Assembly: GCA_009744235.1 (NCBI GenBank)
Contig: WPHV01000001.1
Location: forward strand, 248,001 to 312,000
DNA from: Gillisella vitis
GTDB lineage: Bacteria; Pseudomonadota; Alphaproteobacteria; Rhizobiales; Rhizobiaceae
Length of the DNA stretch: 64,000 bases
Direction: 5' to 3'
Part shown: piece after piece, positions 8,999-18,772 of the stretch
Numbering within the stretch: the stretch's first letter is position 1
Layout: each line of letters starts with the position of its first letter
Translations under genes and position numbers: made by a program
Notes under the pieces: generated by a model
What the model was told of the DNA's origin: nothing
Seen by the model: the letters and a program-made list of their open reading frames with translations, nothing else
Database searches by the model: none

Positions 8999-11900
8999 AT
9001 GCCAAAGCGCCAAGACATTAAATCCATCCTCATCATCGGCGCTGGACCGATTGTCATCGGCCAGGCATGCGAATTCGATTATTCCGGCACCCAGGCCTGC
9101 AAGGCGCTGAAGGAAGAAGGCTACCGGGTCATTCTGGTCAATTCCAACCCGGCGACCATCATGACCGATCCGGGCCTCGCCGACGCAACGTATGTCGAGC
9201 CGATCACCCCGGAAGTGGTCGCCAAGATCATCGCCAAGGAACGCCCGGATGCGCTGCTGCCGACCATGGGTGGGCAGACGGCCTTGAATACCGCGCTCTC
9301 CCTGAAGCGGATGGGCGTGTTGGATCGCTACAATGTCGAGATGATTGGCGCCAAGCCTGCCGCCATCGACATGGCCGAAGACCGCGCCCTGTTTCGGGAA
9401 GCCATGGCCCGCATCGGCCTTGAGACGCCGAAATCCATGCTGGCCAATGCCACCGAGATCAAGGACGCCGACCGCAAGACCCATGAAATTGCTCGTAATG
9501 AGGTAAAGGCCCGGCTTTCCGGCGACGCGCTCGACAAGGCGCTGGATGAGCTGGAAAACCAGTGGAACCTCGGCGAAACCGACCGCAAGCAGCGCTATAT
9601 GAACCACGCGATGGCGGTGGCAGCCCAGGCGCTTGACGTTGTTGGCCTGCCCACCATCATCCGCCCGTCCTTTACCATGGGCGGCACCGGCGGCGGCATT
9701 GCCTATAACCGCTCGGAATTCTTCGAGATCATCGGCTCCGGCCTCGATGCCTCGCCGACGACAGAAGTGCTGATCGAGGAATCGGTGCTGGGTTGGAAAG
9801 AATATGAAATGGAAGTTGTCCGCGACAAGGCGGACAATTGCATCATCATCTGCTCCATCGAAAATATCGATCCGATGGGCGTCCATACCGGCGACAGCAT
9901 CACCGTTGCCCCGGCTCTGACGCTGACGGACAAGGAATACCAGATGATGCGCAACGCCTCGATTGCGGTGCTGCGCGAAATCGGTGTTGAGACCGGCGGC
10001 TCCAACGTGCAGTTTGCGGTCAACCCCAAGGACGGCCGCCTCGTCGTCATCGAGATGAACCCACGCGTGTCGCGTTCGTCGGCGCTGGCCTCCAAGGCGA
10101 CCGGCTTCCCGATTGCCAAGATCGCTGCCAAGCTGGCAGTTGGCTATACGCTGGACGAGTTGGACAATGACATTACCGGCGGCGCGACGCCTGCCTCCTT
10201 CGAGCCGTCGATTGATTACGTCGTCACCAAAATCCCGCGCTTTGCCTTCGAGAAATTCCCCGGTGCCGAGCCGACGCTGACCACTGCGATGAAATCGGTC
10301 GGCGAAGTCATGGCGATTGGCCGCACCTTCGCCGAATCCCTGCAAAAGGCGCTGCGTGGCCTGGAAACCGGCCTGACCGGTCTGGACGAAATCGAAATCC
10401 CCGGCCTTGGCCAGGGCGACGACAAGAACGCCATCCGCGCCGCCATCGGCACACCGACCCCGGACCGGCTGCGCATGGTGGCCCAGGCCTTGCGGCTCGG
10501 CATGTCGGAAGCCGAAGTGCATGAAGGCTGCAAGATCGATCCGTGGTTCATCGCTCAGTTGAAGGCAATCACCGATCTGGAAGCCCGCATCCGCGAACAT
10601 GGCCTGCCCGAAGACGCTGAAAATCTGCGGATGCTGAAAGCCAAGGGCTTTTCCGATGCCCGCCTTGCCAGCCTGTCGGGCAAGCGTCCGAAGGAAGTGG
10701 CCGAGCTGCGCAATGGCCTCAATGTCCGCCCGGTCTTCAAGCGGATCGATACCTGTGCGGCCGAATTCGCGTCACCCACGGCTTACATGTATTCGACCTA
10801 TGAGACGCCTTTCGTCGGCGCGCTGCGCTCGGAAGCGCAGGTGTCGGATCGCAAGAAAATCGTCATCCTCGGCGGTGGCCCGAACCGCATCGGCCAGGGT
10901 ATCGAGTTCGATTATTGCTGCTGCCACGCCGCCTTCGCCCTGAAGGATGCCGGTTTTGAAGCGATCATGATCAACTGCAACCCGGAAACCGTCTCCACCG
11001 ACTATGACACCTCCGACCGCCTGTATTTCGAACCGTTGACGGCGGAAGACGTTATCGAAATTCTGCGCGCCGAACAGGAAAAGGGTGAAGTGGTCGGCGT
11101 CATCGTGCAGTTTGGCGGCCAGACGCCGCTGAAACTGGCCGAAGCCCTGGAAAAGAACGGCATCCCGATCCTCGGTACCGCGCCTGACATGATCGATCTG
11201 GCCGAAGACCGCGACCGGTTCCAGAAGCTACTGATGAAGCTGGACCTCAACCAGCCCAACAACGGCATTGCCTATTCGGTCGAACAGGCGCGCCTTGTCG
11301 CCTCCGAAATCGGCTTCCCGCTGGTGGTGCGTCCGTCCTACGTGCTGGGCGGTCGGGCCATGCAGATCATCCACAATGAGAGCATGTTGCAGAGCTACCT
11401 GCTGGATACCGTGCCGGGCCTGGTGCCGGAAGCCATCAAGCAGCGGTATCCCAATGACAAGACGGGCCAGATCAACACCCTTCTCAGCAAGAACCCGCTG
11501 CTGTTCGATAGCTACCTCACCAACGCAATTGAGGTGGATGTCGATGCGCTGTGCGATGGCGAAAGTGTCTTCGTCTCCGGTATCATGGAGCATATCGAAG
11601 AGGCTGGTATCCATTCCGGCGACTCGGCCTGTTCGCTGCCGTCGCGCTCGCTGAGCAATGAGACTTTGGACGAGCTGGAGCGCCAGACAGCCGCCATGGC
11701 CAAGGCGCTGCATGTCGGCGGGTTGATGAATGTGCAATACGCCATCAAGGATGGGGTTATCTACGTTCTCGAGGTTAACCCACGTGCCTCGCGCACCGTG
11801 CCGTTCGTGGCAAAAACCATCGGCGCGCCGATTGCCAAGATCGCCGCCCGGATCATGGCCGGTGAAAAGCTGGATGCGGCGATTGCCGCTTACGGTGCCA

Positions 11901-12481
11901 AGCCCGATCCGCGCAACCTGAAGCACATTGCCGTCAAGGAAGCGGTGTTCCCGTTTGCCCGCTTCCCCGGCGTCGATACGCTTCTGGGGCCGGAAATGCG
12001 CTCAACCGGCGAGGTCATCGGTCTCGACACCAGCTTCGCGCTGGCCTTTGCCAAGAGCCAGCTGGGCGCCAGCGTCGAGCTTCCCCGTGACGGCTCGGTG
12101 TTCGTGTCGGTGCGCGATGAGGACAAGGTCCGCGTTCTGCCCGCCATCAAGCTGTTGACCTCAATCGGCTTCAAAGTTCTGGCCACCGGCGGCACGCAAC
12201 GCTTCCTCGCCGAACAGGGCATAGAGGCGGTCAAGATCAACAAGGTTCTGGAAGGCCGCCCGCATATTGAGGATGCCATCCGCAACCGGCAGGTTCAACT
12301 GGTGATCAACACCACCGATAGCAACAAGGCGATCTCGGACAGCAAATCGCTGCGCCGCGCTGCCCTGATGCAGAAAGTGCCTTATTACACCACGATGGCC
12401 GGTGCGCTTGCCGCAGCCGAAGCCATCGAGGCGCTGAAAAAGGGCCAGTTGGAAGTTCGTCCGCTGCAAAGCTATTTCTGA
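8999..12481 (+). CDS. carB: Carbamoyl-phosphate synthase, large subunit
   Basis: CarB (1160 residues) uses bicarbonate, two ATP and the ammonia channelled from CarA to make carbamoyl phosphate. Two homologous ATP-grasp halves are visible: the first begins [20 protein letters not shown], the second [20 protein letters not shown]. An oligomerisation segment separates them, and a C-terminal MGS-like allosteric domain contains [20 protein letters not shown]. The slightly long first half is normal for alphaproteobacteria. The start [17 protein letters not shown] is the conserved one; a longer frame from 8924 lacks support. It is transcribed alone. Confidence 0.97.
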   Translation: MPKRQDIKSILIIGAGPIVIGQACEFDYSGTQACKALKEEGYRVILVNSNPATIMTDPGLADATYVEPITPEVVAKIIAKERPDALLPTMGGQTALNTALSLKRMGVLDRYNVEMIGAKPAAIDMAEDRALFREAMARIGLETPKSMLANATEIKDADRKTHEIARNEVKARLSGDALDKALDELENQWNLGETDRKQRYMNHAMAVAAQALDVVGLPTIIRPSFTMGGTGGGIAYNRSEFFEIIGSGLDASPTTEVLIEESVLGWKEYEMEVVRDKADNCIIICSIENIDPMGVHTGDSITVAPALTLTDKEYQMMRNASIAVLREIGVETGGSNVQFAVNPKDGRLVVIEMNPRVSRSSALASKATGFPIAKIAAKLAVGYTLDELDNDITGGATPASFEPSIDYVVTKIPRFAFEKFPGAEPTLTTAMKSVGEVMAIGRTFAESLQKALRGLETGLTGLDEIEIPGLGQGDDKNAIRAAIGTPTPDRLRMVAQALRLGMSEAEVHEGCKIDPWFIAQLKAITDLEARIREHGLPEDAENLRMLKAKGFSDARLASLSGKRPKEVAELRNGLNVRPVFKRIDTCAAEFASPTAYMYSTYETPFVGALRSEAQVSDRKKIVILGGGPNRIGQGIEFDYCCCHAAFALKDAGFEAIMINCNPETVSTDYDTSDRLYFEPLTAEDVIEILRAEQEKGEVVGVIVQFGGQTPLKLAEALEKNGIPILGTAPDMIDLAEDRDRFQKLLMKLDLNQPNNGIAYSVEQARLVASEIGFPLVVRPSYVLGGRAMQIIHNESMLQSYLLDTVPGLVPEAIKQRYPNDKTGQINTLLSKNPLLFDSYLTNAIEVDVDALCDGESVFVSGIMEHIEEAGIHSGDSACSLPSRSLSNETLDELERQTAAMAKALHVGGLMNVQYAIKDGVIYVLEVNPRASRTVPFVAKTIGAPIAKIAARIMAGEKLDAAIAAYGAKPDPRNLKHIAVKEAVFPFARFPGVDTLLGPEMRSTGEVIGLDTSFALAFAKSQLGASVELPRDGSVFVSVRDEDKVRVLPAIKLLTSIGFKVLATGGTQRFLAEQGIEAVKINKVLEGRPHIEDAIRNRQVQLVINTTDSNKAISDSKSLRRAALMQKVPYYTTMAGALAAAEAIEALKKGQLEVRPLQSYF

Positions 12482-12541
12482 CAGCCCGTTCAATAATCGG
12501 CACATGGCCGTTCTTGAACAGACTGTGAGCGAATGCGACCA

Positions 12542-12568
12542 AAGGGTGAGGCTTTCCGCCTGACCCTT
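12542..12568 (+). terminator. Hairpin downstream of carB
   Basis: AAGGGTGAGGC and GCCTGACCCTT pair over 11 bases with one mismatch around TTTCC. A second interrupted dyad (GTTCAA...TTGAAC with inner CGGC/GCCG) lies just before it. Neither has a T-tract, so termination is plausible but unproven. Confidence 0.4.
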
Positions 12569-12636
12569 CAAAAGCCAGGGATGCTGCACCACGCTGATAA
12601 TGCTATGAAAACCCCTTGATCTGGCAAGGGGACAGC

Positions 12637-13902
12637 GTGGGCAAAAACATCGTCATTCTGTTTGACGGCACGTCGAATGAAATTTCAGCCAGCCGAACCA
12701 ATATCGTCAGACTGCTTGGCTGCCTGACCCGCAATGACGAGCAATTGGTCTATTATGAGCCGGGCGTCGGCACGTTCGGTGCAGACGACGCTTGGTTGCG
12801 ACTTGCACGCCAATCCGCCGAAGTCTGGGGCCTGGCAACAGGCTGGGGTCTCGACCGCAATGTCAAGCGCGCCTACCGGTTTCTTGTTGAGAACTACCGC
12901 GCCGCACCGCGTGACGACGCCGGCAACACAATTGGCGAGGACGACAGGATCTACATCCTAGGCTTCAGCCGCGGAGCCTATAGCGCCAGGGTTCTGGCCG
13001 GTTTCATCAACAGCCTGGGCATTATTGCGCCGAATTTTCTCAATCTTGTGGACTACGCCTACCGGACCTATAAAACCATTCCCATAAGCGAGCGGCGCGG
13101 CGAAACGGCTGACATCGTCAGCCACTCGGCACCCTCCGCCTTCGCCGCCATGCGTCTTTATGAGCGGACATTGCGCGGCTACCGTCCGGCGATTGCCTTT
13201 CTCGGCCTGTTCGACACCGTATCGACGGTGATCAACCAGACACAGAGAGGTCTCACCTTCCAGACCTTTCCTTTCACGACCCGCAATCCAAGCGTGGCCG
13301 CTGTCCGCCAGGCCCTGGCCATTGATGAGCGGCGCACGATATTTCGACCGGTCTATTGGAAGTCCGGCCAGCCATTCTGGGGCAGCCCGTTCAAGCCGGA
13401 GGACCCGCATATGATCAAGCCTCAGGATTTCAAACAGGTCTGGTTTGCTGGCTCCCATGGCGATGTCGGCGGCGGCTATAGCGAAGCGCAGAGCGCGACG
13501 GCCAAGATTCCGCTGGCCTGGATGATCGCAGAAAGCAGGCCATTTGGGCTGCACTACGACGAAGACACTGTCCATGATATCGTCTATGGCGAGGATGACG
13601 ACAACGACCATGTGAAGCTCGACCCACTGGCCCCGATCCATGATTCCATGACCTGGTCCTGGCTGCCGTTCGAGATCGTGCCGCGTCGCGTACCCTTTTC
13701 CTCCTGGCGCTGCCGGCCTCCCAAGGGCTGGTATCTGCCGCTCTGCGACCCTCGCTCTATCGAAAAAGGCAGCGTCATCCATCAATCCGTCATCGACCGG
13801 CTGGACCACCCATCAAGGACGACCCCCTACAGGCCACCCAATATGCCGCCGCCCGGCGATTACTCAATCGAGCCTTGGTCTACCAAGCCGATTGAAGATT
13901 GA
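12637..13902 (+). CDS. DUF2235 alpha/beta-hydrolase-like protein
   Basis: The 421-residue protein opens GKNIVILFDGTSNE and carries the Ser-nucleophile motif GFSRGAYSAR, with later acid/His candidates near WFAGSHGDVGGGY. DUF2235 is an alpha/beta-hydrolase family that includes the Tle1 type VI lipase effectors and many stand-alone enzymes. No VgrG, PAAR or immunity-like neighbour is present, so an effector role is not supported here. The GTG at 12637 is chosen because AAGGGGAC sits 5 bases before it; the TTG at 12616 lacks a ribosome site. Confidence 0.8.
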   Translation: MGKNIVILFDGTSNEISASRTNIVRLLGCLTRNDEQLVYYEPGVGTFGADDAWLRLARQSAEVWGLATGWGLDRNVKRAYRFLVENYRAAPRDDAGNTIGEDDRIYILGFSRGAYSARVLAGFINSLGIIAPNFLNLVDYAYRTYKTIPISERRGETADIVSHSAPSAFAAMRLYERTLRGYRPAIAFLGLFDTVSTVINQTQRGLTFQTFPFTTRNPSVAAVRQALAIDERRTIFRPVYWKSGQPFWGSPFKPEDPHMIKPQDFKQVWFAGSHGDVGGGYSEAQSATAKIPLAWMIAESRPFGLHYDEDTVHDIVYGEDDDNDHVKLDPLAPIHDSMTWSWLPFEIVPRRVPFSSWRCRPPKGWYLPLCDPRSIEKGSVIHQSVIDRLDHPSRTTPYRPPNMPPPGDYSIEPWSTKPIED

Positions 13903-14045
13903 CCGGCAGAGCGCTCCATGAACCAAAACGAGACAGCCCCGCCTTCGCATTTACAAAAAATCATCCTTGATCGAAGGTTAACATCCACGCAGGCCGAATC
14001 ATCGCATAGAGTTGAGCGTAGAACCGGCGATAGACGGCAGAGATA

Positions 14046-14156
14046 ATGACCCCAAGGATGAAATACCTGCTTCTGGTCTTTGCGATTTCAATTGCGATGT
14101 GGCTTGTCGCCATTGCCCTTGTTAACGACATCTGGAAGCTTATATCAGCGCAGTGA
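14046..14156 (+). CDS. Possible 36-residue membrane protein
   Basis: The frame reads MTPRMKYLLLVFAISIAMWL, continues with VAIALVNDIWK and then stops. It is one hydrophobic helix with basic residues first, a typical single-pass small membrane protein. It lies alone in the 446-base gap between the DUF2235 gene and greA. The ribosome site is weak (GGCAGAG). Conservation in other Rhizobiaceae would decide. Confidence 0.35.
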   Translation: MTPRMKYLLLVFAISIAMWLVAIALVNDIWKLISAQ

Positions 14157-14239
14157 CACGGTTGCGCCTGGGCAGTTGTGCCGGATGGACAGATTGAAAA
14201 TACGTCCATTCGAAATCTCTGGAAATTGACTGTTACAGT

Positions 14240-14312
14240 CTGCTATAATGTCACGAGTTGGATATGTGGCTGGTTCCGTAGCTTTGCTTCGGAACCTGTT
14301 TTATTTTCATGG
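14240..14312 (+). promoter_or_regulatory. greA promoter and leader hairpin with T-rich tail
   Basis: A perfect -10 hexamer TATAAT ends near 14250; the best 17-base-spaced -35 (GGAAAT) is poor. About 20 bases downstream GGTTCCG (14272-14278) pairs with CGGAACC (14290-14296), followed by TGTTTTATTTT, all before the greA ribosome site. The layout resembles a leader terminator. Confidence 0.45.
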
Positions 14313-14349
14313 CCACGCCATGCGGGCATGAAAGGTGAAGGAAGAGGAC

Positions 14350-14826
14350 ATGGTTGATAAGGTACCGATGACGCAGAACGGCTTCTCCAAGCTTCAGGAG
14401 GAACTGCGCTGGCGTCAACAAGAAGAACGTCCTCGGATCATTGAGGCCATTGCCGAAGCGCGCGCCCATGGCGACCTTTCGGAAAATGCCGAATATCATG
14501 CCGCCAAGGAAGCCCAGAGCCATAATGAAGGCCGGGTCTCCGAACTCGAAGATCTGACTGCGCGCGCGGAAGTCATCGATCTGTCGAAAATGTCCGGCTC
14601 GAAAATCAAGTTCGGCGCCACCGTCAAGCTGATCGATGAAGATACCGACGAGGAAAAAATCTACCAGATCGTCGGCGATCAGGAAGCCGATGTGAAGGCT
14701 GGGCGTATCTCGATTTCCTCGCCGATTGCCCGCGCCATGATTGGCAAGGAAGCCGGCGACAGTATCGAAGTCGTGGCTCCCGGCGGTTCCAAGGCTTACG
14801 AAATTATCGCGGTCAACTGGGGTTGA
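14350..14826 (+). CDS. greA: Transcription elongation factor GreA
   Basis: GreA enters the RNA polymerase secondary channel and stimulates cleavage of backtracked RNA. The 158-residue protein has the N-terminal coiled coil ([20 protein letters not shown] to [20 protein letters not shown]), with the acidic tip residues in GDLSENAEY, and the C-terminal FKBP-like domain ending in [11 protein letters not shown] at 14350 follows GGAAGAGG. It precedes lpsB, as I recall for S. meliloti, but a terminator lies between them. Confidence 0.97.
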   Translation: MVDKVPMTQNGFSKLQEELRWRQQEERPRIIEAIAEARAHGDLSENAEYHAAKEAQSHNEGRVSELEDLTARAEVIDLSKMSGSKIKFGATVKLIDEDTDEEKIYQIVGDQEADVKAGRISISSPIARAMIGKEAGDSIEVVAPGGSKAYEIIAVNWG

Positions 14827-14846
14827 TCTCCAGCCTCTGCTGTTGA

Positions 14847-14877
14847 AAAAGGCGCGCCTTGCAGGTGCGTCTTTTTT
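14847..14877 (+). terminator. greA terminator
   Basis: AAAAGGCGCGCC pairs with GGTGCGTCTTTT (two G-T pairs) around TTGCA, ending in six T residues. Confidence 0.8.
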
Positions 14878-14907
14878 CTGTGAGCAGTAACCTGCACTGT
14901 AGCCGTG

Positions 14908-16008
14908 ATGACGAAAGGTACCTGTTGCGTGCTTGATCCTGCTTCAATCCTTGTGGTGGCTCCTCATTTCAAGCGGCGACTTTCGGGCGTTACCTCCACC
15001 GTGGTGCAACTGATCCCGCAGCAGCGCCGCCGCGGACTGGCGATTGCCACGCTTGGCCCCGGCCTGCCGGACACCATGCCCGCGCTGTCTTTCGCACAAA
15101 TGCCAGCCTTGTGGAAAAAGCCGCGCGGCGCTTCCCATCGCGTCTGGCATGCCCGGCGCAATCTGGAAATGTTGGCAGGCGTGGTGCTGCGCGATGTGCT
15201 GCGCATGCCGCTGAAACTGCTATTTACCTCGGCGGCCCAGCGTCACCACAGCCGCTATACCCGTTGGCTGATCTCGAAAATGGATGCCGTGGTCGCCACC
15301 AGCGCCCGCTCCGGCTCGTTTTTGCAGGTGCCGCATAGCGTCATCCGCCACGGTATCGACACCGAACTGTTTCATCCGCCGCAAGGTGCCGAGGACAGGA
15401 TGCCAGCCACCAACCTGCCGGGCGATTATCTGATTGGCTGCTTCGGTCGGGTGCGCCATCAGAAGGGCACCGATCTGTTCGTCAAGGCGATGATTGAGCT
15501 TCTGCCACGCTATCCCGGCTGGACAGCCGTGGTCTCCGGCCGCGTCACCCCGGAACATAAGGGTTTTGCCGAGGGGCTGAAGGCGCAGATTGCCGCCGCC
15601 GGTCTGACCGAGCGGATCTTTTTTTTAGGCGAGGTCGAGGATATCAAACCATGGTATCGGCGGCTGACGCTCTATGTCGCGCCCTCGCGCAATGAAGGCT
15701 TCGGCCTGACACCGCTGGAAGCCATGGCGTCCGAGACCGTTGTGGTCGCCTCGGATGCCGGGGCCTATGCGGAACTGATCGCCGAAGGCGCAACCGGTGC
15801 CGTGGTTGCCGCCGACGCCTATGCACCGCTGCGTGACGCAATCGAGCCTTATCTGGCCGATCCCGGACGCGCCTGCCTGCATGGCAAGGCGGCCGTTGCC
15901 CATGTGCGGGAAAATTTTGCGTTGGCGAGAGAAGCGGCAGGGCTGGAGGCGGTCTATAGCCGGTTACTCGGCAGGCCGGTGATCGCGCCGCCCACGCCCC
16001 AACCATAA
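14908..16008 (+). CDS. lpsB: LPS core glycosyltransferase (mannosyltransferase LpsB/LpcC type)
   Basis: A 366-residue GT-B glycosyltransferase of family 4, which adds a sugar to the LPS inner core at the cytoplasmic membrane. The donor-binding half shows GCFGRVRHQKGTDLFVKAM and the signature APSRNEGFGLTPLEAMASET, with the EX7E-type glutamates. The acceptor half starts VVAPHFKRRLSGVTSTVVQL. The greA-lpsB adjacency and trxB/lrp to the right match my recollection of the S. meliloti lps locus. The start is uncertain: ATG 14908 is used, but GTG at 14929 has an acceptable upstream AAAGG. Confidence 0.88.
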   Translation: MTKGTCCVLDPASILVVAPHFKRRLSGVTSTVVQLIPQQRRRGLAIATLGPGLPDTMPALSFAQMPALWKKPRGASHRVWHARRNLEMLAGVVLRDVLRMPLKLLFTSAAQRHHSRYTRWLISKMDAVVATSARSGSFLQVPHSVIRHGIDTELFHPPQGAEDRMPATNLPGDYLIGCFGRVRHQKGTDLFVKAMIELLPRYPGWTAVVSGRVTPEHKGFAEGLKAQIAAAGLTERIFFLGEVEDIKPWYRRLTLYVAPSRNEGFGLTPLEAMASETVVVASDAGAYAELIAEGATGAVVAADAYAPLRDAIEPYLADPGRACLHGKAAVAHVRENFALAREAAGLEAVYSRLLGRPVIAPPTPQP

Positions 16009-16018
16009 AGCCGACGCC

Positions 16019-16846
16019 ATGCAGGTGATGATCATCAATCTCAACCGCGCCCGTGAGCGGCTGGCCTTCCAGCAGGCGCAGATGCACGCCCTTGGGTTAC
16101 CCTTCACCCGCATAGCGGCCTTGGATGCCGATCATCTTCCCGATCTGGACGAGGCCTATTGGAGCGGCTGGGAAAGACCGATCCGGCCCGCCGAACGGGC
16201 CTGCCTGCTCAGCCATCGCCAGATCTGGGAGGCGGTTGCCACAGGCGCAGATCCCGTGCTGGTATTGGAAGACGACGCGGTTCTGTCCGATAAGGTGTCT
16301 GCTCTTTTGGAAGCGCTGCGCCATCGCACCGATCTCGACCATGTGACGCTGGAAACCCGCAGCCGCAAAAAACTTGTCGCTCACGCCAGCCTCTCCGATC
16401 TACCGCTGCGCCGGCTCTACCAGGATCGTTCGGGGGCTGCGGCCTATATTCTATGGCCGACGGGAGCTGCCAAGCTTCTCAAGCGCAGTGCGCGCCACGG
16501 TGCCATTGCCGATGCGGTGATCTGCGCGGCCTATGAGCTTGCCTCCTTCCAGGCCGATCCGGCGCTGGCCGTGCAACTGGACCGCTGCGTCCCCTATGGC
16601 CTGCCCGAACCGATTGCGACCCAGTCTTCGATTACCCCCGCTCAATCGGAAAAACAGCGCCCAGCGCTGGCCTTTCAGCTGAGGCGCATCAAGGCGCAGT
16701 TGCGGATGGGCCTGCGTCAGCTTTGTCATAGTCATGATGCACAGCGGCGGCAGGTGCCGGTCCGGCGCGAGGATTTCGACTATCTGAAGGCCTTGGCCGT
16801 CACTCAGACCACCAGCCCGTCCGCCCCCGGTGATGCTGCGCCTTGA
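16019..16846 (+). CDS. Glycosyltransferase family 25 (LPS biosynthesis)
   Basis: This 275-residue protein has the GT25 pattern: opening IINLNRARERLAFQQAQM, then RPAERACLLSHRQIWEAV and the metal/donor motif VLVLEDDAVL (roughly residues 80-89), and later AAYILWPTGAAKLL. Such enzymes (Lgt/Lex type) transfer galactose or related sugars to LPS. It starts 10 bases after lpsB and is surely co-transcribed. Its last 47 bases overlap the convergent gene that follows. A second start, two codons downstream, is possible. Confidence 0.88.
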   Translation: MQVMIINLNRARERLAFQQAQMHALGLPFTRIAALDADHLPDLDEAYWSGWERPIRPAERACLLSHRQIWEAVATGADPVLVLEDDAVLSDKVSALLEALRHRTDLDHVTLETRSRKKLVAHASLSDLPLRRLYQDRSGAAAYILWPTGAAKLLKRSARHGAIADAVICAAYELASFQADPALAVQLDRCVPYGLPEPIATQSSITPAQSEKQRPALAFQLRRIKAQLRMGLRQLCHSHDAQRRQVPVRREDFDYLKALAVTQTTSPSAPGDAAP

Positions 16847-17552
16847 GGCGGGCAAAGGCGGTATCTTCCACCTGCAACCGGTCGAAAACGGTTTTCAGCA
16901 TCATGCCAACCGGGCCTTGCGCCATCAAACCGTCCAGCCGCCAGCGCATGTTGCGCAGGGTATCGTCGGTGCCGATGGTAAAGCAGGACAGGCCGGAAAA
17001 CAGCGGAATCAACTCGGATTGCAGCCGCTCCAGCTTTTGCGCATCGAGCGGTGCCGGAGCCGTCGCCAGCACCCGCTCCGTCTCATAGATTTTCACCGTA
17101 TTGACCAGCAGCGACACCAGCATGGCGCGCGCCCGCGCCCCGGCATCCGGGTGATGATCGACAAAACTGTCGGCAGCCGAAACCAGCCAGCGCAGATTGA
17201 GGTTTTCGCAGAGGAAATCAGCCTCCGCCTCCCACAGTGCCTGCAATTGCACAAATGTCTGCTCCACCTGGAATTCCCGGCGCAGCAGCACGATCAGCCG
17301 GGCATGATGCCAGAGCAGTTCCGGCTGGCCCGCAAACTCCCTCCGCAGGTTTTCCAGATGCAGATCGAGCGATTTTTCCGAGCCGCGCGTCTGCTGCGCA
17401 GTGTCACCCTCGACCATCTGATGTTTGAGTGCCTGGTAATCCAGATCCCCCTCAGCATAGCGCGCCGCGCCCCAGCGCTTGCGATGTTGGTTAAGGGAAA
17501 AGAACCGCTCAAGCCGGGTTTTCTTGCGAGGCCGGGTTTTCTTGCCGAACAT
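16800..17552 (-). CDS. Uncharacterised protein beside LPS genes
   Basis: The 250-residue product opens MFGKKTRPRKKTRLERFFSL, a strongly basic start, followed by helical, Leu-rich sequence without signal peptide or membrane segment. I recognise no domain. The third-position GC bias supports a real gene. It converges on the GT25 gene with a 47-base overlap of coding ends, and follows the KpsC/KpsS-like gene on the same strand 68 bases away, so those two may form one transcript with a polysaccharide-related role (inference). Confidence 0.65.
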   Translation of the reverse strand: MFGKKTRPRKKTRLERFFSLNQHRKRWGAARYAEGDLDYQALKHQMVEGDTAQQTRGSEKSLDLHLENLRREFAGQPELLWHHARLIVLLRREFQVEQTFVQLQALWEAEADFLCENLNLRWLVSAADSFVDHHPDAGARARAMLVSLLVNTVKIYETERVLATAPAPLDAQKLERLQSELIPLFSGLSCFTIGTDDTLRNMRWRLDGLMAQGPVGMMLKTVFDRLQVEDTAFARLKAQHHRGRTGWWSE

Positions 17553-17620
17553 GCCCTATCCTGTCACGAAGGTCGCAGCAGCCTGATGAGAGACAGCCAC
17601 ACAAAGCGCAACACGGCGCA

Positions 17621-18772
17621 TCACAGTCCCTGTAGCTGAAAACCAGGCAAAACGGAATGGGCAGGACTATGGCGCACCTGACGGCTACCGCCAGCGCACC
17701 GTCTGGCGAGGATTGGGGCAAACCGTTTCAACACATCCCCGGCGCGGATGTCATCCAGCGTCCAATGGGCATAGGCGATATCATGGAACAATTGCTCACG
17801 TTCCGGCAACGGCGGATCGTTCACATCTTCGATCCGTCTGGAGCAAATTGGCGCGGCGATATTGAAGCGTGATAACGTAATGACCGGCACCCCTTCCAGC
17901 AGGGAATCCAGCGAAAAAGACGAGGAATAGCATATGGTGCAATGCGCCCGGGCCAGTTCATCGACAACGGTGAGGGACGACAGGCCGGAAAGGTGCAGGC
18001 CGGGAATCGCTACAAGTTCGGTCTCAAGCGCCGCAAAATCCTCGTTTTTCATGCCGGGATGCGGTCGCACGATGATGGGCCGGTCCGTCAGCCTGCGCAC
18101 GTGGCGAGCGGTCGCCACCAACCATTGGCGAACATCCATGCCGCGCATGGCCGCGTCTCCGGGGATCTGCCCGATGATCAACACATGCTCACCAGCGCTG
18201 CGGTAGGGCTTCAGCCGAATATTCAGCGCAGCACTTTGCTGTTCCCAGCGGTCCGGCGGGCTATTGGCATTACAGAAATCACCCTCGCCGGGCAGGGAAC
18301 CGTCAAGGGCGATCCGGTAGAAATTATGCTTGAATTTATACAGGCTGCGGCGATGTCCAAGCAGGGTATGATACCAGTTAAACGATCGCTTGCTGGTCTC
18401 ACGCCCCCAGAAGCCGACTTCGACCGTCAGCAACGGCCCCTTATGCTGAACGGCAATAGCGGTGCGCAAGGCATGGACCGGCGTCGAGTCACGCCCGAAA
18501 GATCCGAAGATCACGGCCACGTCGCAGGGCTTATAGCGCGCATCTTCCACAAGCGAAACGCGAAGGGACGGATGAGACTGTTTCGCAAAGGCCTCGAAGG
18601 GGAATTCCTTCTTCGTCGCCCGAAACAAATTGACGCGTAGCGCATCAGATACCTGCATTTCGGTGTCCTCTTGCCCGTCACACGGCAATCCCAAGGCTGT
18701 AAAATACCGGGATGCCAGACTATCGATCATAAACCCGTGATTGTCACGGGACCAATCAATTCGCGTTTGCAT
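17621..18772 (-). CDS. Capsule/LPS polysaccharide transferase-like protein (KpsC/KpsS-like)
   Basis: A 383-residue protein whose C-terminal half has the GT-B-like pattern of bacterial capsule synthesis proteins: PIIVRPHPGMKNEDFAALET, then ICYSSSFSLDSLLEGVPVIT and a following ICSRRIEDVN. KpsC/KpsS-type enzymes use CMP-Kdo or related donors, so a Kdo or acidic-sugar transfer role is possible. The N-terminal half is not recognised. The start is uncertain, since no good ribosome site precedes the ATG at 18772; a Met at residue 15 is an alternative. The assignment rests on weak motifs. Confidence 0.6.
   Translation of the reverse strand: MQTRIDWSRDNHGFMIDSLASRYFTALGLPCDGQEDTEMQVSDALRVNLFRATKKEFPFEAFAKQSHPSLRVSLVEDARYKPCDVAVIFGSFGRDSTPVHALRTAIAVQHKGPLLTVEVGFWGRETSKRSFNWYHTLLGHRRSLYKFKHNFYRIALDGSLPGEGDFCNANSPPDRWEQQSAALNIRLKPYRSAGEHVLIIGQIPGDAAMRGMDVRQWLVATARHVRRLTDRPIIVRPHPGMKNEDFAALETELVAIPGLHLSGLSSLTVVDELARAHCTICYSSSFSLDSLLEGVPVITLSRFNIAAPICSRRIEDVNDPPLPEREQLFHDIAYAHWTLDDIRAGDVLKRFAPILARRCAGGSRQVRHSPAHSVLPGFQLQGL

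Noticed and set aside
8909..10600. A 563-codon frame antisense to carB
   Set aside because: His/Asp/Gly-rich antisense product typical of high-GC shadows; carB on the other strand is unmistakable.
12637..13902. Type VI secretion lipase effector
   Set aside because: DUF2235 includes Tle1 effectors, but no VgrG, PAAR, chaperone or immunity gene is near.
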